Source: a virus. Taken from it: a stretch of 23,370 nucleotides of DNA. Each line of letters opens with the position of its first letter. Within the stretch, counting starts at the first letter, position 1. Below are positions 1 through 7,068 of this stretch, piece by piece. The stretch covers positions 1-23,370 of IMG/VR virus record IMGVR_UViG_3300048584_000286; one strand, written 5' to 3'. The position numbers and the translations under genes were made by a program. A model generated the notes under the pieces. The model saw only the letters and a program-made list of their open reading frames with translations, made no database searches and was not told the origin of the DNA.

Positions 1-531
1 GGCGTCGAGTCCGGAAAGCACGGGCGGAAGCTCATTCTCGAATTTTGCCCGCAAGATGGATGACGCCTGGGCGACCAGACCGATCCATTCCTCGCGGACC
101 TTGGTGAGCGGGACGTATTCGCCCTTTTTCACTGCAATGCGCAGCTCACGTTCCTCCACTTCGGCCAAGAGTTTGCGGGCCTTGAGCGCCTCTTCGTTGC
201 CAACCGGCACGCGACCGGCATTCAAGCCGCGGAGCCGGACGAACTCGCGCCAGTCAGCCACCGGCCAGAGTCCGTTGGAGAGCGCCTTCGGCGAGCCGTC
301 CATCTTTTGCCAAGTGGAAAGCGTGCGGCGAGACACCCCGAGCACGGCGGCGAGTTCCACCAGAGTCTGTGCGTAAGCGAGCGTATCCGCGCTGCCCGCC
401 GCCCGGGATTCGATGCGCGTGCGCTCAGCGACGGTGAGCGGCTTCCCTGCGGCGACTTTCTTGACGATGTTTTGAAAATCGGCGTCGAGGATTTTACCCG
501 CGATGTCCGGTGACAGTTCCTTTGGCTCCAC
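1..531 (-). CDS. Phage terminase small subunit, Nu1-like (3' end outside window)
   Basis: Probably the DNA-recognition subunit of the packaging terminase. The frame has 177 codons without a stop and runs off the left edge. A GTG start is chosen because an in-frame TAA lies only two codons upstream. Residues about 57-100 carry a helix-turn-helix (TLVELAAVLGVSRRTLSTW, then a wing-like DWREFVRLRG), the layout of the gpNu1 and phage small-terminase family. A charged helix follows (about 113-140, EEALKARKLLAEVEERELR), typical of the linker and oligomerisation region. It is the last gene of the leftward transcription unit, and a large terminase subunit would be expected just outside the window. The start has only a weak AAGG close to the GTG. 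Another HTH DNA-binding role is possible. Confidence 0.72.
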   Translation of the reverse strand, partial: MEPKELSPDIAGKILDADFQNIVKKVAAGKPLTVAERTRIESRAAGSADTLAYAQTLVELAAVLGVSRRTLSTWQKMDGSPKALSNGLWPVADWREFVRLRGLNAGRVPVGNEEALKARKLLAEVEERELRIAVKKGEYVPLTKVREEWIGLVAQASSILRAKFENELPPVLSGLDA

Positions 532-546
532 GCCTTAGAGAAACTG

Positions 547-1287
547 TCAATCCCCGGGCCTGAGTCTGTATTGAATGAACCGTTCAATCTTCTGCATTCC
601 GCAGCCAGCCAGTTCTTTCATTGGCCACACCTTGCTGAAGTCAAGACTCCACATGTTCTCCGCCTTGGCCGCGTCAGGACTCCGAACTATTTCGCGAAGT
701 TCTTCCAATAGATCCACGACATCACGCTGGGAAATCTGTCCGTCGGCAGCGTTGGCAAGAAGATCAAGAATGAACTCCCGAACGCATAGGATCATGATTT
801 GCACATGGTTCACGTCGTTGCGCTCGGTCTGATCCAACGTGACGACATTGCATATCTTGGCTTTCAATACCTTGATGGGAGCCAAAAGATGCACCACGAG
901 ATTGCCAACTGTGACCTGAATCGCGTCGGCGAGTTCATCACGCGTGAGGCCTTTTACATCCCGCAGCACTTCGATTTTCCGGAGTCCATCGCCCAATGAT
1001 GCCTCAACATAACCAATCACCGGACTTCTCGGCTCGGAATAGAAAACGGCCCCATTGGTGACCCGCTTGATGTGTTCCAGAAGCTCGCGGTTGCCTGCGA
1101 TGTCGAGATCTTTGCTGGTGAAAGGACGATAACGTGCCAGCTTGCGACCGATACGTTTCGAATAGTAGATGGCCCATGCGTTTGCGGCCTGCCCACCAAC
1201 GACAATGGGTACTGGCAGCCCTGCCTCCACTCCGAGAACATCGGAATAGTCGCCGAGTCCTGTCGGCTGTCTCATCGCGTCGCTCAC
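547..1287 (-). CDS. Nucleotidyltransferase-fold protein, AbiEii/MNT-like, probable toxin or enzyme of a two-gene module
   Basis: The frame stays open upstream to 1512, but the supported start is GTG at 1287, whose GTGA overlaps the stop of the 64-aa gene; ATG at 1275 is an alternative. The 246-aa product shows the minimal nucleotidyltransferase signature: GG at residues 31-32 inside a hydrophobic strand and helix (VPIVVGGQAANAWA), then SKDLDI at about 58-63, supplying the DxD pair that binds metal and NTP. The rest is mixed helix and strand with no second recognisable domain. Proteins of this type include AbiEii toxins and MNT antitoxins, and they are usually paired with a small partner gene, as here. 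Position between CmoA and the terminase, with its own promoter, suggests a cargo gene. Which partner is toxic cannot be told from sequence. Confidence 0.68.
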   Translation of the reverse strand: MSDAMRQPTGLGDYSDVLGVEAGLPVPIVVGGQAANAWAIYYSKRIGRKLARYRPFTSKDLDIAGNRELLEHIKRVTNGAVFYSEPRSPVIGYVEASLGDGLRKIEVLRDVKGLTRDELADAIQVTVGNLVVHLLAPIKVLKAKICNVVTLDQTERNDVNHVQIMILCVREFILDLLANAADGQISQRDVVDLLEELREIVRSPDAAKAENMWSLDFSKVWPMKELAGCGMQKIERFIQYRLRPGD

Positions 1288-1478
1288 CTGGCCCTGCGAT
1301 TTTTGACGTATCCCGCGAGATCGACGATTCTCATAGTCGCTCCGACTGGAATGAATGAGTTTGTCTCCTGCAGTTTCCGAGCGGAAGTCTTTCCGGAACG
1401 CAAGGCACGAGCATCCTCGGCCCGCTCCTTTTGATGGGCTTTTTGAATTTCGAGGAAATTGACCGTATTGCGGCTCAC
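1284..1478 (-). CDS. Small basic protein, 64 aa, partner of the nucleotidyltransferase
   Basis: Starts with GTG at 1478 and ends on a TGA that overlaps the GTG of the nucleotidyltransferase gene, so the two are probably translationally coupled. The product is rich in Lys, Arg and Glu. An N-terminal helix (about 8-35, containing QKAHQKERAEDARALR) precedes a short hydrophobic strand (RIVDLAGYV). No family is recognised. The order of a small gene followed by a nucleotidyltransferase is that of toxin-antitoxin and minimal-nucleotidyltransferase modules. A sigma70-like promoter sits immediately upstream and would give an almost leaderless mRNA. There is no Shine-Dalgarno. It is believed because of the coupling and the promoter. 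Confidence 0.55.
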   Translation of the reverse strand: MSRNTVNFLEIQKAHQKERAEDARALRSGKTSARKLQETNSFIPVGATMRIVDLAGYVKNRRAR

Positions 1479-1484
1479 GGTTTG

Positions 1485-1512
1485 AACATAGCAGGCCTCG
1501 GCGCGGGGTCAA
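1485..1512 (-). promoter_or_regulatory. Sigma70-like promoter for the 64-aa/nucleotidyltransferase pair
   Basis: On the minus strand TTGACC (1512-1507, 5/6 match to TTGACA) and TATGTT (1490-1485, 4/6 match to TATAAT) are separated by 16 bp. Only 6 nt separate the -10 box from the GTG at 1478, so transcription would begin at or next to the start codon (a leaderless message). It lies in the 74-bp gap after the CmoA-like gene. Confidence 0.45.
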
Positions 1513-1552
1513 GCCAGAGCCGAAACCCTACATTGCATGCCAAAATTGGGCC

Positions 1553-2275
1553 TCACGGCTTCACTGCCACCCATCCGGCGAAGTTCAGGTGCCGCCAGAA
1601 GCAATCGACCGAGGTGAAACCTTCCTGATGAAGAAGTTCCTCGTTCCAGCGGGCGGTGACCGGAACCAGCACGCCTTCAAGTGACAGCCGTTTCCGGTCG
1701 ATCTGGCTGTCGGAATACCCGTTCTCCCGCTTGATCTGGAGGAAGAGATTCACGAACGCCTCATCGAGCTTGGACGTGGCCCCGAGCACCTTTTCGACTA
1801 GGATGAAGGCTCCGCCCGGCGCGAGCGACTCGAAGACGCGGCGGATGATCTGCTGGCGGTATTCGATGGGGGTGAATTGCAGGGTGAGCACCGAGAGCAC
1901 GAGGCTGGATGTCACACCAGGGAACTCGTGGCGCAGGTCGGCAGACTGGATGCTGACGCGGTTGCCGTGCTGGTGGTAGTTGAAGTTCTCTCGTGCCGCC
2001 TCGATCATCGGCTCGCTGATTTCCAGGCCGATGTAATCGTTGGCCGCGCCGAAGTTGGAGACGAACGGCAGGAGCGCCTGACCGCGTGAGCATCCCATGT
2101 CGATGATGGCGGTTCCCGGTTGCACGAAGCGCCGGCCAACCTCGAAGGTCACCATGCGCATCGCGTTGTATTGCGGGATGCTCCGCTGGAGCATGTCGTC
2201 GAACACCGCAGTCACTTCCTGATCGAACTGCCAGGCTCCGCGTGGAATCACCTCATCACGTTGGGCTTCACTCAT
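1553..2275 (-). CDS. CmoA-like SAM-dependent enzyme (carboxy-SAM synthase family)
   Basis: At 240 aa it matches CmoA in length and order of motifs: an N-terminal WQFDQEVTAVFDDMLQRSIPQY stretch in two parts (15-36), FVQPGT (50-55), SAM-binding motif I IIDMGCSRGQA (57-67), the ribose-binding acidic residue in IGLEIS (82-87), TLQF (131-134), LAPGGAFILVEK (151-162), KRENGY (182-187) and a conserved RKRLSLEGVLVPVT run (194-207). Known CmoA converts SAM and prephenate to carboxy-S-adenosylmethionine, used by CmoB on tRNA wobble uridine. No CmoB is visible here. The gene starts 16 nt after the HAD-like gene in a phage-type operon, so the product may supply carboxy-SAM to a phage modification enzyme, or may be a divergent methyltransferase. 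No clear ribosome binding site is visible. Confidence 0.82.
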   Translation of the reverse strand: MSEAQRDEVIPRGAWQFDQEVTAVFDDMLQRSIPQYNAMRMVTFEVGRRFVQPGTAIIDMGCSRGQALLPFVSNFGAANDYIGLEISEPMIEAARENFNYHQHGNRVSIQSADLRHEFPGVTSSLVLSVLTLQFTPIEYRQQIIRRVFESLAPGGAFILVEKVLGATSKLDEAFVNLFLQIKRENGYSDSQIDRKRLSLEGVLVPVTARWNEELLHQEGFTSVDCFWRHLNFAGWVAVKP

Positions 2276-2291
2276 GCCCGCGTGGCGGATG

Positions 2292-2744
2292 TCAACGCGG
2301 CAGGCGTTTCACGATCCGCGTCCCTTCGGTCAGGCAGGTGCCTTCCGCCGTCACCCATAGGCAGGGAATGGAGAACCGAGCATACATCTCGCGGGTCCGG
2401 GGATTGCTCTCAATCGCGAGATAACGGGCGTGCTCGCCGTGAATCGGGAACACGTCTTTTTTCAGCAGATGCTCTTTGATGGCCGGTGGATTCCACCAGC
2501 CCTTCGGCGCGAAGCACGCGTCCTGCGGTCGCCAGCCGGTTTGTTCTTCGATGCGGTCGAGCGTCCTGATCGTCCAGGTTTCCGGGCGGGCGGTGATGAG
2601 CACGACGGTGTGAGGCCGCACGAGCTCCACCAGCCATTGCCGGTATTGCTCATTGGCCAACCGTTTCTCCATGCGCTCGGGCGTGGTGCCGTGCTTGGGC
2701 GAGTTCGCCACCAGCGTGTAATTGAGGTCTAGCAGTATGATCAT
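2292..2744 (-). CDS. HAD-like hydrolase with DxN in motif I
   Basis: The start ATG at 2744 overlaps the stop of the ParB-methyltransferase gene (ATGA) and opens directly into the HAD motif: LLDLNYTL at residues 4-11. The nucleophile Asp6 is present, but the second acidic residue of DxD is Asn8. Motif II is ITARPE (50-55), a candidate motif III Lys is K81 or K90, and an acidic IESNP (111-115) sits in the motif IV position. The 150-aa length means a capless or minimal-cap HAD. Loss of the second Asp usually weakens general acid/base catalysis, so this may be a phosphatase with altered chemistry or a binding protein. The substrate is unknown. Confidence 0.62.
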   Translation of the reverse strand: MIILLDLNYTLVANSPKHGTTPERMEKRLANEQYRQWLVELVRPHTVVLITARPETWTIRTLDRIEEQTGWRPQDACFAPKGWWNPPAIKEHLLKKDVFPIHGEHARYLAIESNPRTREMYARFSIPCLWVTAEGTCLTEGTRIVKRLPR

Positions 2745-4255
2745 AGGGTAATCTGAAGACGTTGGGAGAAAGAGTCCATGGCGCATTTCACGAGATCCAT
2801 GCGGGTGCCGTCCGGATAGGGCAGGTTGAATTCGAACTCGATGGCCGCACGCAGGCGGGCTGGATCGACGGGACGCGCCGACGCACAGGCCGCGTTGATG
2901 TTGTTGGAAAAGTCAGCCACCTTCACCGAGCGGAAGAACGGGCCGAACAAGTCGCGGAATTCGGACTCGGTGTGATACTTCTGGACCTTCGGCTTGTCCT
3001 GAAAATCGCCGATGCGGATGCCTGGTTCGTAGTCGAGACGGAACGCGATGTTTCCGGCGTTGGACTCGTTCATGAACGCCTTGCCATTGACCTGCCGCCA
3101 GCCGGACTCCCCGGCTGAGGATGCGCAGGCATAGACCTTGGTGAACGGCTTGCACAGGGCAGCACACAGGCAGGCGATGTGCTCGCGATCCTCACGAAAG
3201 GGCACGGAGTTCAAGACGCTGGCGATGAAGATGCTGGTCCATTCCTTGCCCGCTGCGACTTCGGCTAGAAAGGCCCGTGCCAGTTCCACGCTTTCCGCTT
3301 TGTTGATGCCCCCTGGTCCAAGGCGATACGGCTCGAACGGCGTGCAGTCGATACCGGCCTGGCGCAGGAGGAAGGTTTCGGTCAGGTGGCCGGCACCAAA
3401 GTCGAGGATCGTCGAACCATGTTCCTTGGTCCAGCGGGTGCGGTCAGATGCCTTGCCGATGTCGAAATCCTTGCATGGCTTCGCGCCATGCGTGGCGAAG
3501 ACGAAGCCGTTGCCGAGCTCGCGCCTCACGCGGCGTGCGCGGCGGAACGAATTGAAGCGGAGCATGTCGGCATAACGCGTGTGGATGTCGAAATCCATCG
3601 ACAGCAGGTTCATCATTGCCCGGGCGAATTCTGCTTCCTCCTCGGTGACGAACACAACCGGTGCGAACGCCGCGCCCTTTTCGGCCAGCATTTCCAACCT
3701 GCCGATGCCATTGATGACCGTGAGATCCTCGCGGCAGACGATGGGCATGAGGATGCCGTGGCGATGCAGCGTGCGTGCGAGGTTGCGGGCATACTGGATC
3801 CAGCGGCCGGAGTTCACCTTGCAGAGATCCTTGACTGCGACTTCCGCAGGCTTAAGGCAGCGAAGGAAACAATCGCTGCCAACCTCCTTGTCGGGGATGC
3901 GGGCGGCAAGCGCTTGAATGTCGAGTGATTGCAGCTCGCTGGTGACTCTGCTGGGCGTGCTATTAAAATCGAAATCGTTGGTCGCCCGGTTGAACACGAT
4001 ATTGAGTGCCTTGCGCTGGTCGAGGTCGAGAGCCTTGGTTCGGGATACCGGGATGTGCGTGGCACCCATGCGCGATGCGACGAGGTGGCGCTGGTGACCG
4101 GAAAGAATCTCTCCGTCCGAGTCAGCGAAGATCGGCGCGATGAAGCCGAGCTTGCGAAGCGACAACTCGATCAGGTCGAGACGCTCGGCAACCGCCGTCC
4201 GAGGATTGTAGGTCGATGGTCTAACGGATTCGATGGATTCAAGGGTGATGTTCAT
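2741..4255 (-). CDS. Two ParB/Srx-like domains fused to a SAM-methyltransferase-like domain
   Basis: The ATG at 4255 overlaps the previous stop (ATGA); the frame is open further upstream but homology starts here. Residues 1-75 form a ParB-fold domain (NPRT at 17-20, GHQRH at 53-57, then IPV). Residues about 150-205 repeat the same architecture (ARNLARTLHRHGILMPIV, INGIGRLEML, APVVFV), suggesting a second, degenerate ParB-like domain. From about 280 a Rossmann methyltransferase motif I is visible (STILDFGAGHL, 281-291), with a downstream acidic FEPYRL (307-312) and IASVLNSVPF. There is no DPPY/NPPF or PCQ motif of a standard DNA methylase. In phages such proteins accompany DNA modification. 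The reaction here is unknown. The HAD-like gene is coupled immediately downstream. Confidence 0.65.
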   Translation of the reverse strand: MNITLESIESVRPSTYNPRTAVAERLDLIELSLRKLGFIAPIFADSDGEILSGHQRHLVASRMGATHIPVSRTKALDLDQRKALNIVFNRATNDFDFNSTPSRVTSELQSLDIQALAARIPDKEVGSDCFLRCLKPAEVAVKDLCKVNSGRWIQYARNLARTLHRHGILMPIVCREDLTVINGIGRLEMLAEKGAAFAPVVFVTEEEAEFARAMMNLLSMDFDIHTRYADMLRFNSFRRARRVRRELGNGFVFATHGAKPCKDFDIGKASDRTRWTKEHGSTILDFGAGHLTETFLLRQAGIDCTPFEPYRLGPGGINKAESVELARAFLAEVAAGKEWTSIFIASVLNSVPFREDREHIACLCAALCKPFTKVYACASSAGESGWRQVNGKAFMNESNAGNIAFRLDYEPGIRIGDFQDKPKVQKYHTESEFRDLFGPFFRSVKVADFSNNINAACASARPVDPARLRAAIEFEFNLPYPDGTRMDLVKCAMDSFSQRLQITL

Positions 4256-4908
4256 AGTCCGAGGCGGCTGCGGATTTCCTGAACGACCGAGTCCTTGTCG
4301 AAACCGGCGTCCTGTTTCACGCGGTCGCACCACGCGATGAATTCTTCCTGGGTGATGCGGAACCGATAGAGGCCGACCGCGACGGTGACGTCGCTCTTGT
4401 CGAGTTCCTTGTCATGGCGGTCGTCGTCATCCTCGTCATCGTCATTGCCACCCGGATTGAGCAGGCCCTCGATGTCGGCAGGCTCGAAGCCCGCGAGGAT
4501 CGTATCGAAGTCGATGGCCTTCCACTCGCTGGCGATTTTTTCGAGTTCGTTGAGATCGACCGTGGAAAGTTCCGCCAGCCGGTTGTCAGCGACCAGCACG
4601 GCAAGTTCATCGTTCTCGCTGGCGAAGTCCTGATAGTCCACTGGCACGACTTCCGCGCCGAGGTGCTTTGCGGCCATCAGGCGGCCGTGACCGGAAACGA
4701 TCAAGCCGGTGAGATTGGAAACGGTGATTGTCTGCCGCCAGCCGAAATAGCGGATGTTTTTGGCGAGCAGTTCGATCTGCCGCTGCGGGTGGGTGTTCGG
4801 ATTGCGGGGGTTGGGTTTCAATTCCCCGACCGGCACGAGCTTGTCGAAGCTGCACCAGACTTCGATGCCATTGGCGAGTGTGCGGGCTTTGGGAGAATCA
4901 TCCGTCAT
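4252..4908 (-). CDS. ParB-like nuclease/Srx-fold domain protein
   Basis: A 218-aa protein starting at ATG 4908; its tail overlaps the next gene by ATGA. Residues 24-92 carry the phage ParB signature: VPVGELKPNPRNPNTH, an LLAKNI helix, then ITV and LIVSGHGRLMAAKHLG and VPV. The GHGR loop corresponds to the GxxR nucleotide-binding motif of ParB (a CTPase fold). An acidic run (about 154-164, mostly Asp) links to a helical C-terminus. This single-domain type usually sits beside phage DNA methyltransferase genes and is thought to act in phage DNA modification rather than chromosome partition. No cognate N6-adenine methylase lies next to it here, only the ParB-methyltransferase-like fusion. Confidence 0.78.
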   Translation of the reverse strand: MTDDSPKARTLANGIEVWCSFDKLVPVGELKPNPRNPNTHPQRQIELLAKNIRYFGWRQTITVSNLTGLIVSGHGRLMAAKHLGAEVVPVDYQDFASENDELAVLVADNRLAELSTVDLNELEKIASEWKAIDFDTILAGFEPADIEGLLNPGGNDDDEDDDDRHDKELDKSDVTVAVGLYRFRITQEEFIAWCDRVKQDAGFDKDSVVQEIRSRLGL

Positions 4909-5143
4909 CGTCGCTTTGGATGGTGTCAACGGCATGGGTGACTTGCGCGAGCAGGGGGAGGATTTCCTTCCACGCATCCGGCGGGCACCATCCGAGGGCA
5001 AACCATTCGCGGCTGCCGGCCACGTCGCGCCATTCGACGGTGACCGGTGTTTCCCACCGCATGTCCGGCGAGCGGTAGCGGAAGACGGCGCGGGCGAGAC
5101 GACCGCTGCGGTCGAAGGTGATCTGATGGATTCTCGCCTTCAT
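4898..5143 (-). CDS. Hypothetical protein, 81 aa
   Basis: ATG at 5143 overlaps the stop of the AAA+ ATPase gene (ATGA), and its end overlaps the ParB gene start by 11 nt, so it is an integral cistron of the operon. The product looks like a compact beta-rich domain (KARIHQITFD, ARAVFRY, VTVEWRDV) followed by a helix (DAWKEILPLLAQVTHAV) and an acidic tail. No family is recognised. It is accepted because of the tight coupling on both sides. Confidence 0.6.
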   Translation of the reverse strand: MKARIHQITFDRSGRLARAVFRYRSPDMRWETPVTVEWRDVAGSREWFALGWCPPDAWKEILPLLAQVTHAVDTIQSDDDG

Positions 5144-5808
5144 GACAGCCCCTCCGCATCCAGCCAGGATTCCAGATCGGCGAGTGCGGCCCGGACGCAT
5201 CCGCCGCTGCCCACCGCGATCCGCAATGACGTCTGTTCATCGACCGGCCAATGTCGGCGAAGCATCGTGGCGATTTCCTCGGTGGACGGTGCCGCGAGCT
5301 TGATCGACTGGAAGCGCGTCTGGAATCGCTCGGTGAGCAGGTCGAGTTGCAGGTTGCTGGTGCCGATCACGGCACGGCCTTGTGGCAGGCGGTCGAGATA
5401 ACTCAGGAGCAAGTCCTGTGCATCTCGCGTGCAGCGGTCCATTTCGTTGATGATCTTCACCGAATAGACACCGAACAGCGAGCAGACCCCCAGCGTGCCC
5501 ATCCACTGCTTCACGGTTTCGACGGTGACGAGCTTGCCGTTGTATTCCTCGATGGCGAAGCGCGTGCCGGATAATGCATCGGCCACCATGTCGGCGATGC
5601 TGGTCTTGCCGACACCCGGCGGGCCGTAGAGTAGAATCTTCACCGGAACGGCAGGATCATCGTGGAGCTTGCGCGCCTTGGCGACGAGTCGGCGTGCGAC
5701 GGTGGCGGCGGGGCCGCAGAGGTCATCGGGTCCGGTAGGTCGCCACGCCAGCGGAGAGCTTGCGGGGCACGGTGTAGGGTTCGGCAGAATCTTGAAGAGT
5801 TGTGACAT
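5140..5808 (-). CDS. AAA+ ATPase, clamp-loader (RFC)-like
   Basis: The 222-aa protein begins at ATG 5808. The N-terminal WRPTGPDDLCGP (22-33) resembles the WRP-DDxxG lead-in of RFC/RuvB-type AAA+ proteins. Walker A is GPPGVGKTS (62-70). The Walker B position reads KIINEMDR (118-125), with Asn in place of the usual Asp before the catalytic Glu. Sensor 1 is GTSN (149-152), followed by ERFQTRF (160-166), the arginine-finger region. Only the AAA+ core and a short lid are present, so it is shorter than cellular clamp loaders. It may load or remodel a replication or transcription factor. The start overlaps the preceding 79-aa gene by 86 nt; no ATG, GTG or TTG lies between that start and the conserved WRP region. 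Confidence 0.8.
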   Translation of the reverse strand: MSQLFKILPNPTPCPASSPLAWRPTGPDDLCGPAATVARRLVAKARKLHDDPAVPVKILLYGPPGVGKTSIADMVADALSGTRFAIEEYNGKLVTVETVKQWMGTLGVCSLFGVYSVKIINEMDRCTRDAQDLLLSYLDRLPQGRAVIGTSNLQLDLLTERFQTRFQSIKLAAPSTEEIATMLRRHWPVDEQTSLRIAVGSGGCVRAALADLESWLDAEGLS

Positions 5809-5962
5809 GGGGATCTTGGTTGGAATTGGTGATGGCCCTGGCGACGGCCACCGCGCCCTTGCGGTAGAGGGTGACGGCGAGTAGTTCGCCATCAACGATC
5901 ACCGACCAGTAGCGCGTGGCGTAGCCATCGGGTTTGCGGTATTTTTCGACTGCGACCTTCAT
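5723..5962 (-). CDS. Hypothetical protein, 79 aa
   Basis: ATG at 5962 shares one base with the stop of the upstream 111-aa gene (TGATG). The product is a small beta-rich domain (KVAVEKY, RYWSVIVDGELLAVTLYRKGAVAVARAI), like small phage proteins of unknown function. The last 28 codons overlap the AAA+ gene in another frame. Both frames look coding, because the AAA+ lead-in is conserved while this ORF has the expected operon coupling. No function can be assigned. Confidence 0.55.
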   Translation of the reverse strand: MKVAVEKYRKPDGYATRYWSVIVDGELLAVTLYRKGAVAVARAITNSNQDPHVTTLQDSAEPYTVPRKLSAGVATYRTR

Positions 5963-6297
5963 CAGAAGTTGTAGTCGTGGAATTGGCGGCGGCCGGGAAT
6001 AACCGGCTCGCCGTTGGTGGTGCGGAACCAACCATCCTTGCGGCGGCTGGCCCGGTGTGTCGCCCCTTCGGGATTGAGCGAGTATTGGTAGGTCTGCTCG
6101 GTGTTGTTGGTGCAATGACCGCCAAACCCACCGGCGACGAACTTGGGTTTCCAGTCGTCGAGAACGGCGGTGTCCTCCTGCATCCAGAGGGTCTTACCAC
6201 TGGGGCTGATGCGAATCACCGTGCAGGCGGTGCGGTCGGAGTAGTGGCAGACGGTCGCGCCACCGCCGACGGCAGGTGTCCAGTCGGGTGCGCTCAT
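5962..6297 (-). CDS. Hypothetical protein, 111 aa
   Basis: ATG at 6297 overlaps the stop of the HTH gene (ATGA). The sequence suggests a beta-rich domain with strands around VGGGATVCHYSDRTACTVIRISPSGKTLW (split here by turns). A Gly-rich loop (GGFGGHC) and an Asn/Thr/Gln stretch follow, ending RRQFHDYNF. It resembles small phage proteins annotated only as hypothetical. No catalytic motif is visible. It is coupled by TGATG to the next gene. Confidence 0.6.
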   Translation of the reverse strand: MSAPDWTPAVGGGATVCHYSDRTACTVIRISPSGKTLWMQEDTAVLDDWKPKFVAGGFGGHCTNNTEQTYQYSLNPEGATHRASRRKDGWFRTTNGEPVIPGRRQFHDYNF

Positions 6298-6824
6298 TTG
6301 CCCCAGCCCTCCCTCCGACTGCGGGTCTTGATCGTGTTTGGCGACAGGCCGAAGTGCTCGGCGGTCTGCTTCACGCTGCGGCATTCCTCCCAATGAGCCC
6401 GGACGTGCGACCACTGTTCGTCACCGTGGCCGGGATTGCCGACCTTCTTGGCGGGCTTGGATGCTTTTGCCTTGGATGACTTGGCCTTGGGTGGCGTGGT
6501 CTCCGCTGGCGTTGGCTCGGGCTCAGCAGCGTCGGCGAACGCGTCGTAACGTCCCGGGCTGGCCTCGGGTTCTGGACGGGTGAGTGGCACGACGTTCGCG
6601 GCTGGCGTGACATTGCCATCGCCCCCGGCGAGGATTTCCGCGACAATCTCGCGGATCAGTGGCACCGGGATTTCGGTGATGGTGAAGACCAATCCGTTGA
6701 GCGTCTTTCGCCCGATGGACTGCTTGAGGAACTTCAATGCCTCGCCTCGGGTGCGGCCCTGGTAGCGGCCTTCGAATACGTTGGTTTCCTTGTCGTCGCA
6801 GACGATGTAATACAGTTTGTTCAT
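6294..6824 (-). CDS. Protein with C-terminal helix-turn-helix
   Basis: A 176-aa protein with a globular N-terminal domain (1-65: NKLYYIVCDD, EGRYQGRTRGEALKFLK, GLVFTITEIPV), a disordered Pro/Ala/Lys linker (about 75-130) and a C-terminal HTH (149-174: RSVKQTAEHFGLSPNTIKTRSRREGW). This looks like a sequence-specific DNA-binding protein with a sensor or dimerisation domain. The start ATG at 6824 follows an A/C-rich leader ending ACACCACC and has no Shine-Dalgarno. It could regulate the repeated leaders nearby, but nothing shows this directly. Confidence 0.65.
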   Translation of the reverse strand: MNKLYYIVCDDKETNVFEGRYQGRTRGEALKFLKQSIGRKTLNGLVFTITEIPVPLIREIVAEILAGGDGNVTPAANVVPLTRPEPEASPGRYDAFADAAEPEPTPAETTPPKAKSSKAKASKPAKKVGNPGHGDEQWSHVRAHWEECRSVKQTAEHFGLSPNTIKTRSRREGWGK

Positions 6825-6836
6825 GGTGGTGTTAGG

Positions 6837-7067
6837 TTATGGTTTGGTGTTGGTGACGTTGCCGTCGGTGTCGATCCGGACGCTGAACGCCAGCAGTCCG
6901 GTGGGAGTTTGCTTGGCGAAGTCAGCTCGGAACTCGCGGGCGTGGATGCCGGCCATCGGATCGACCGGCATGATGCGCCGGGCGGTGAAGCCGTTTTTCT
7001 CAAGTCCGCGAATGCCTTGCTGCATCGCCTTGGTCAGGTAGTTGTTAGGAATGGATACTGTTGTCAT
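6837..7067 (-). CDS. Hypothetical protein, 76 aa, behind leader copy 1
   Basis: The frame is open to an upstream ATG at 7139, which overlaps the stop of the DUF2786 gene. ATG at 7067 is preferred, because the intervening DNA is a copy of the leader found before two other genes and the other two genes start at the equivalent place. The product (MTTVSIPNNYLTKAMQQGIRG onward) has a helix with QQGIRGLEKNGF, then VDPMAGIHAREFRADF and a terminal strand LLAFSVRIDTDGNV. No family is recognised. If 7139 is used instead, the protein has 24 additional, very polar N-terminal residues. Confidence 0.55.
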   Translation of the reverse strand: MTTVSIPNNYLTKAMQQGIRGLEKNGFTARRIMPVDPMAGIHAREFRADFAKQTPTGLLAFSVRIDTDGNVTNTKP

Positions 7068-7068
7068 A

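Noticed and set aside
222-587. 121-codon minus-strand ORF overlapping the terminase gene
   Set aside because: Ser/Arg-rich out-of-frame reading; the neighbouring frame carries the Nu1-like HTH protein.
1288-1512. N-terminal extension of the nucleotidyltransferase to ATG 1512
   Set aside because: The extension overlaps the 64-aa gene in another frame and its sequence is low-quality basic; the GTG at 1287 gives a standard coupled start.
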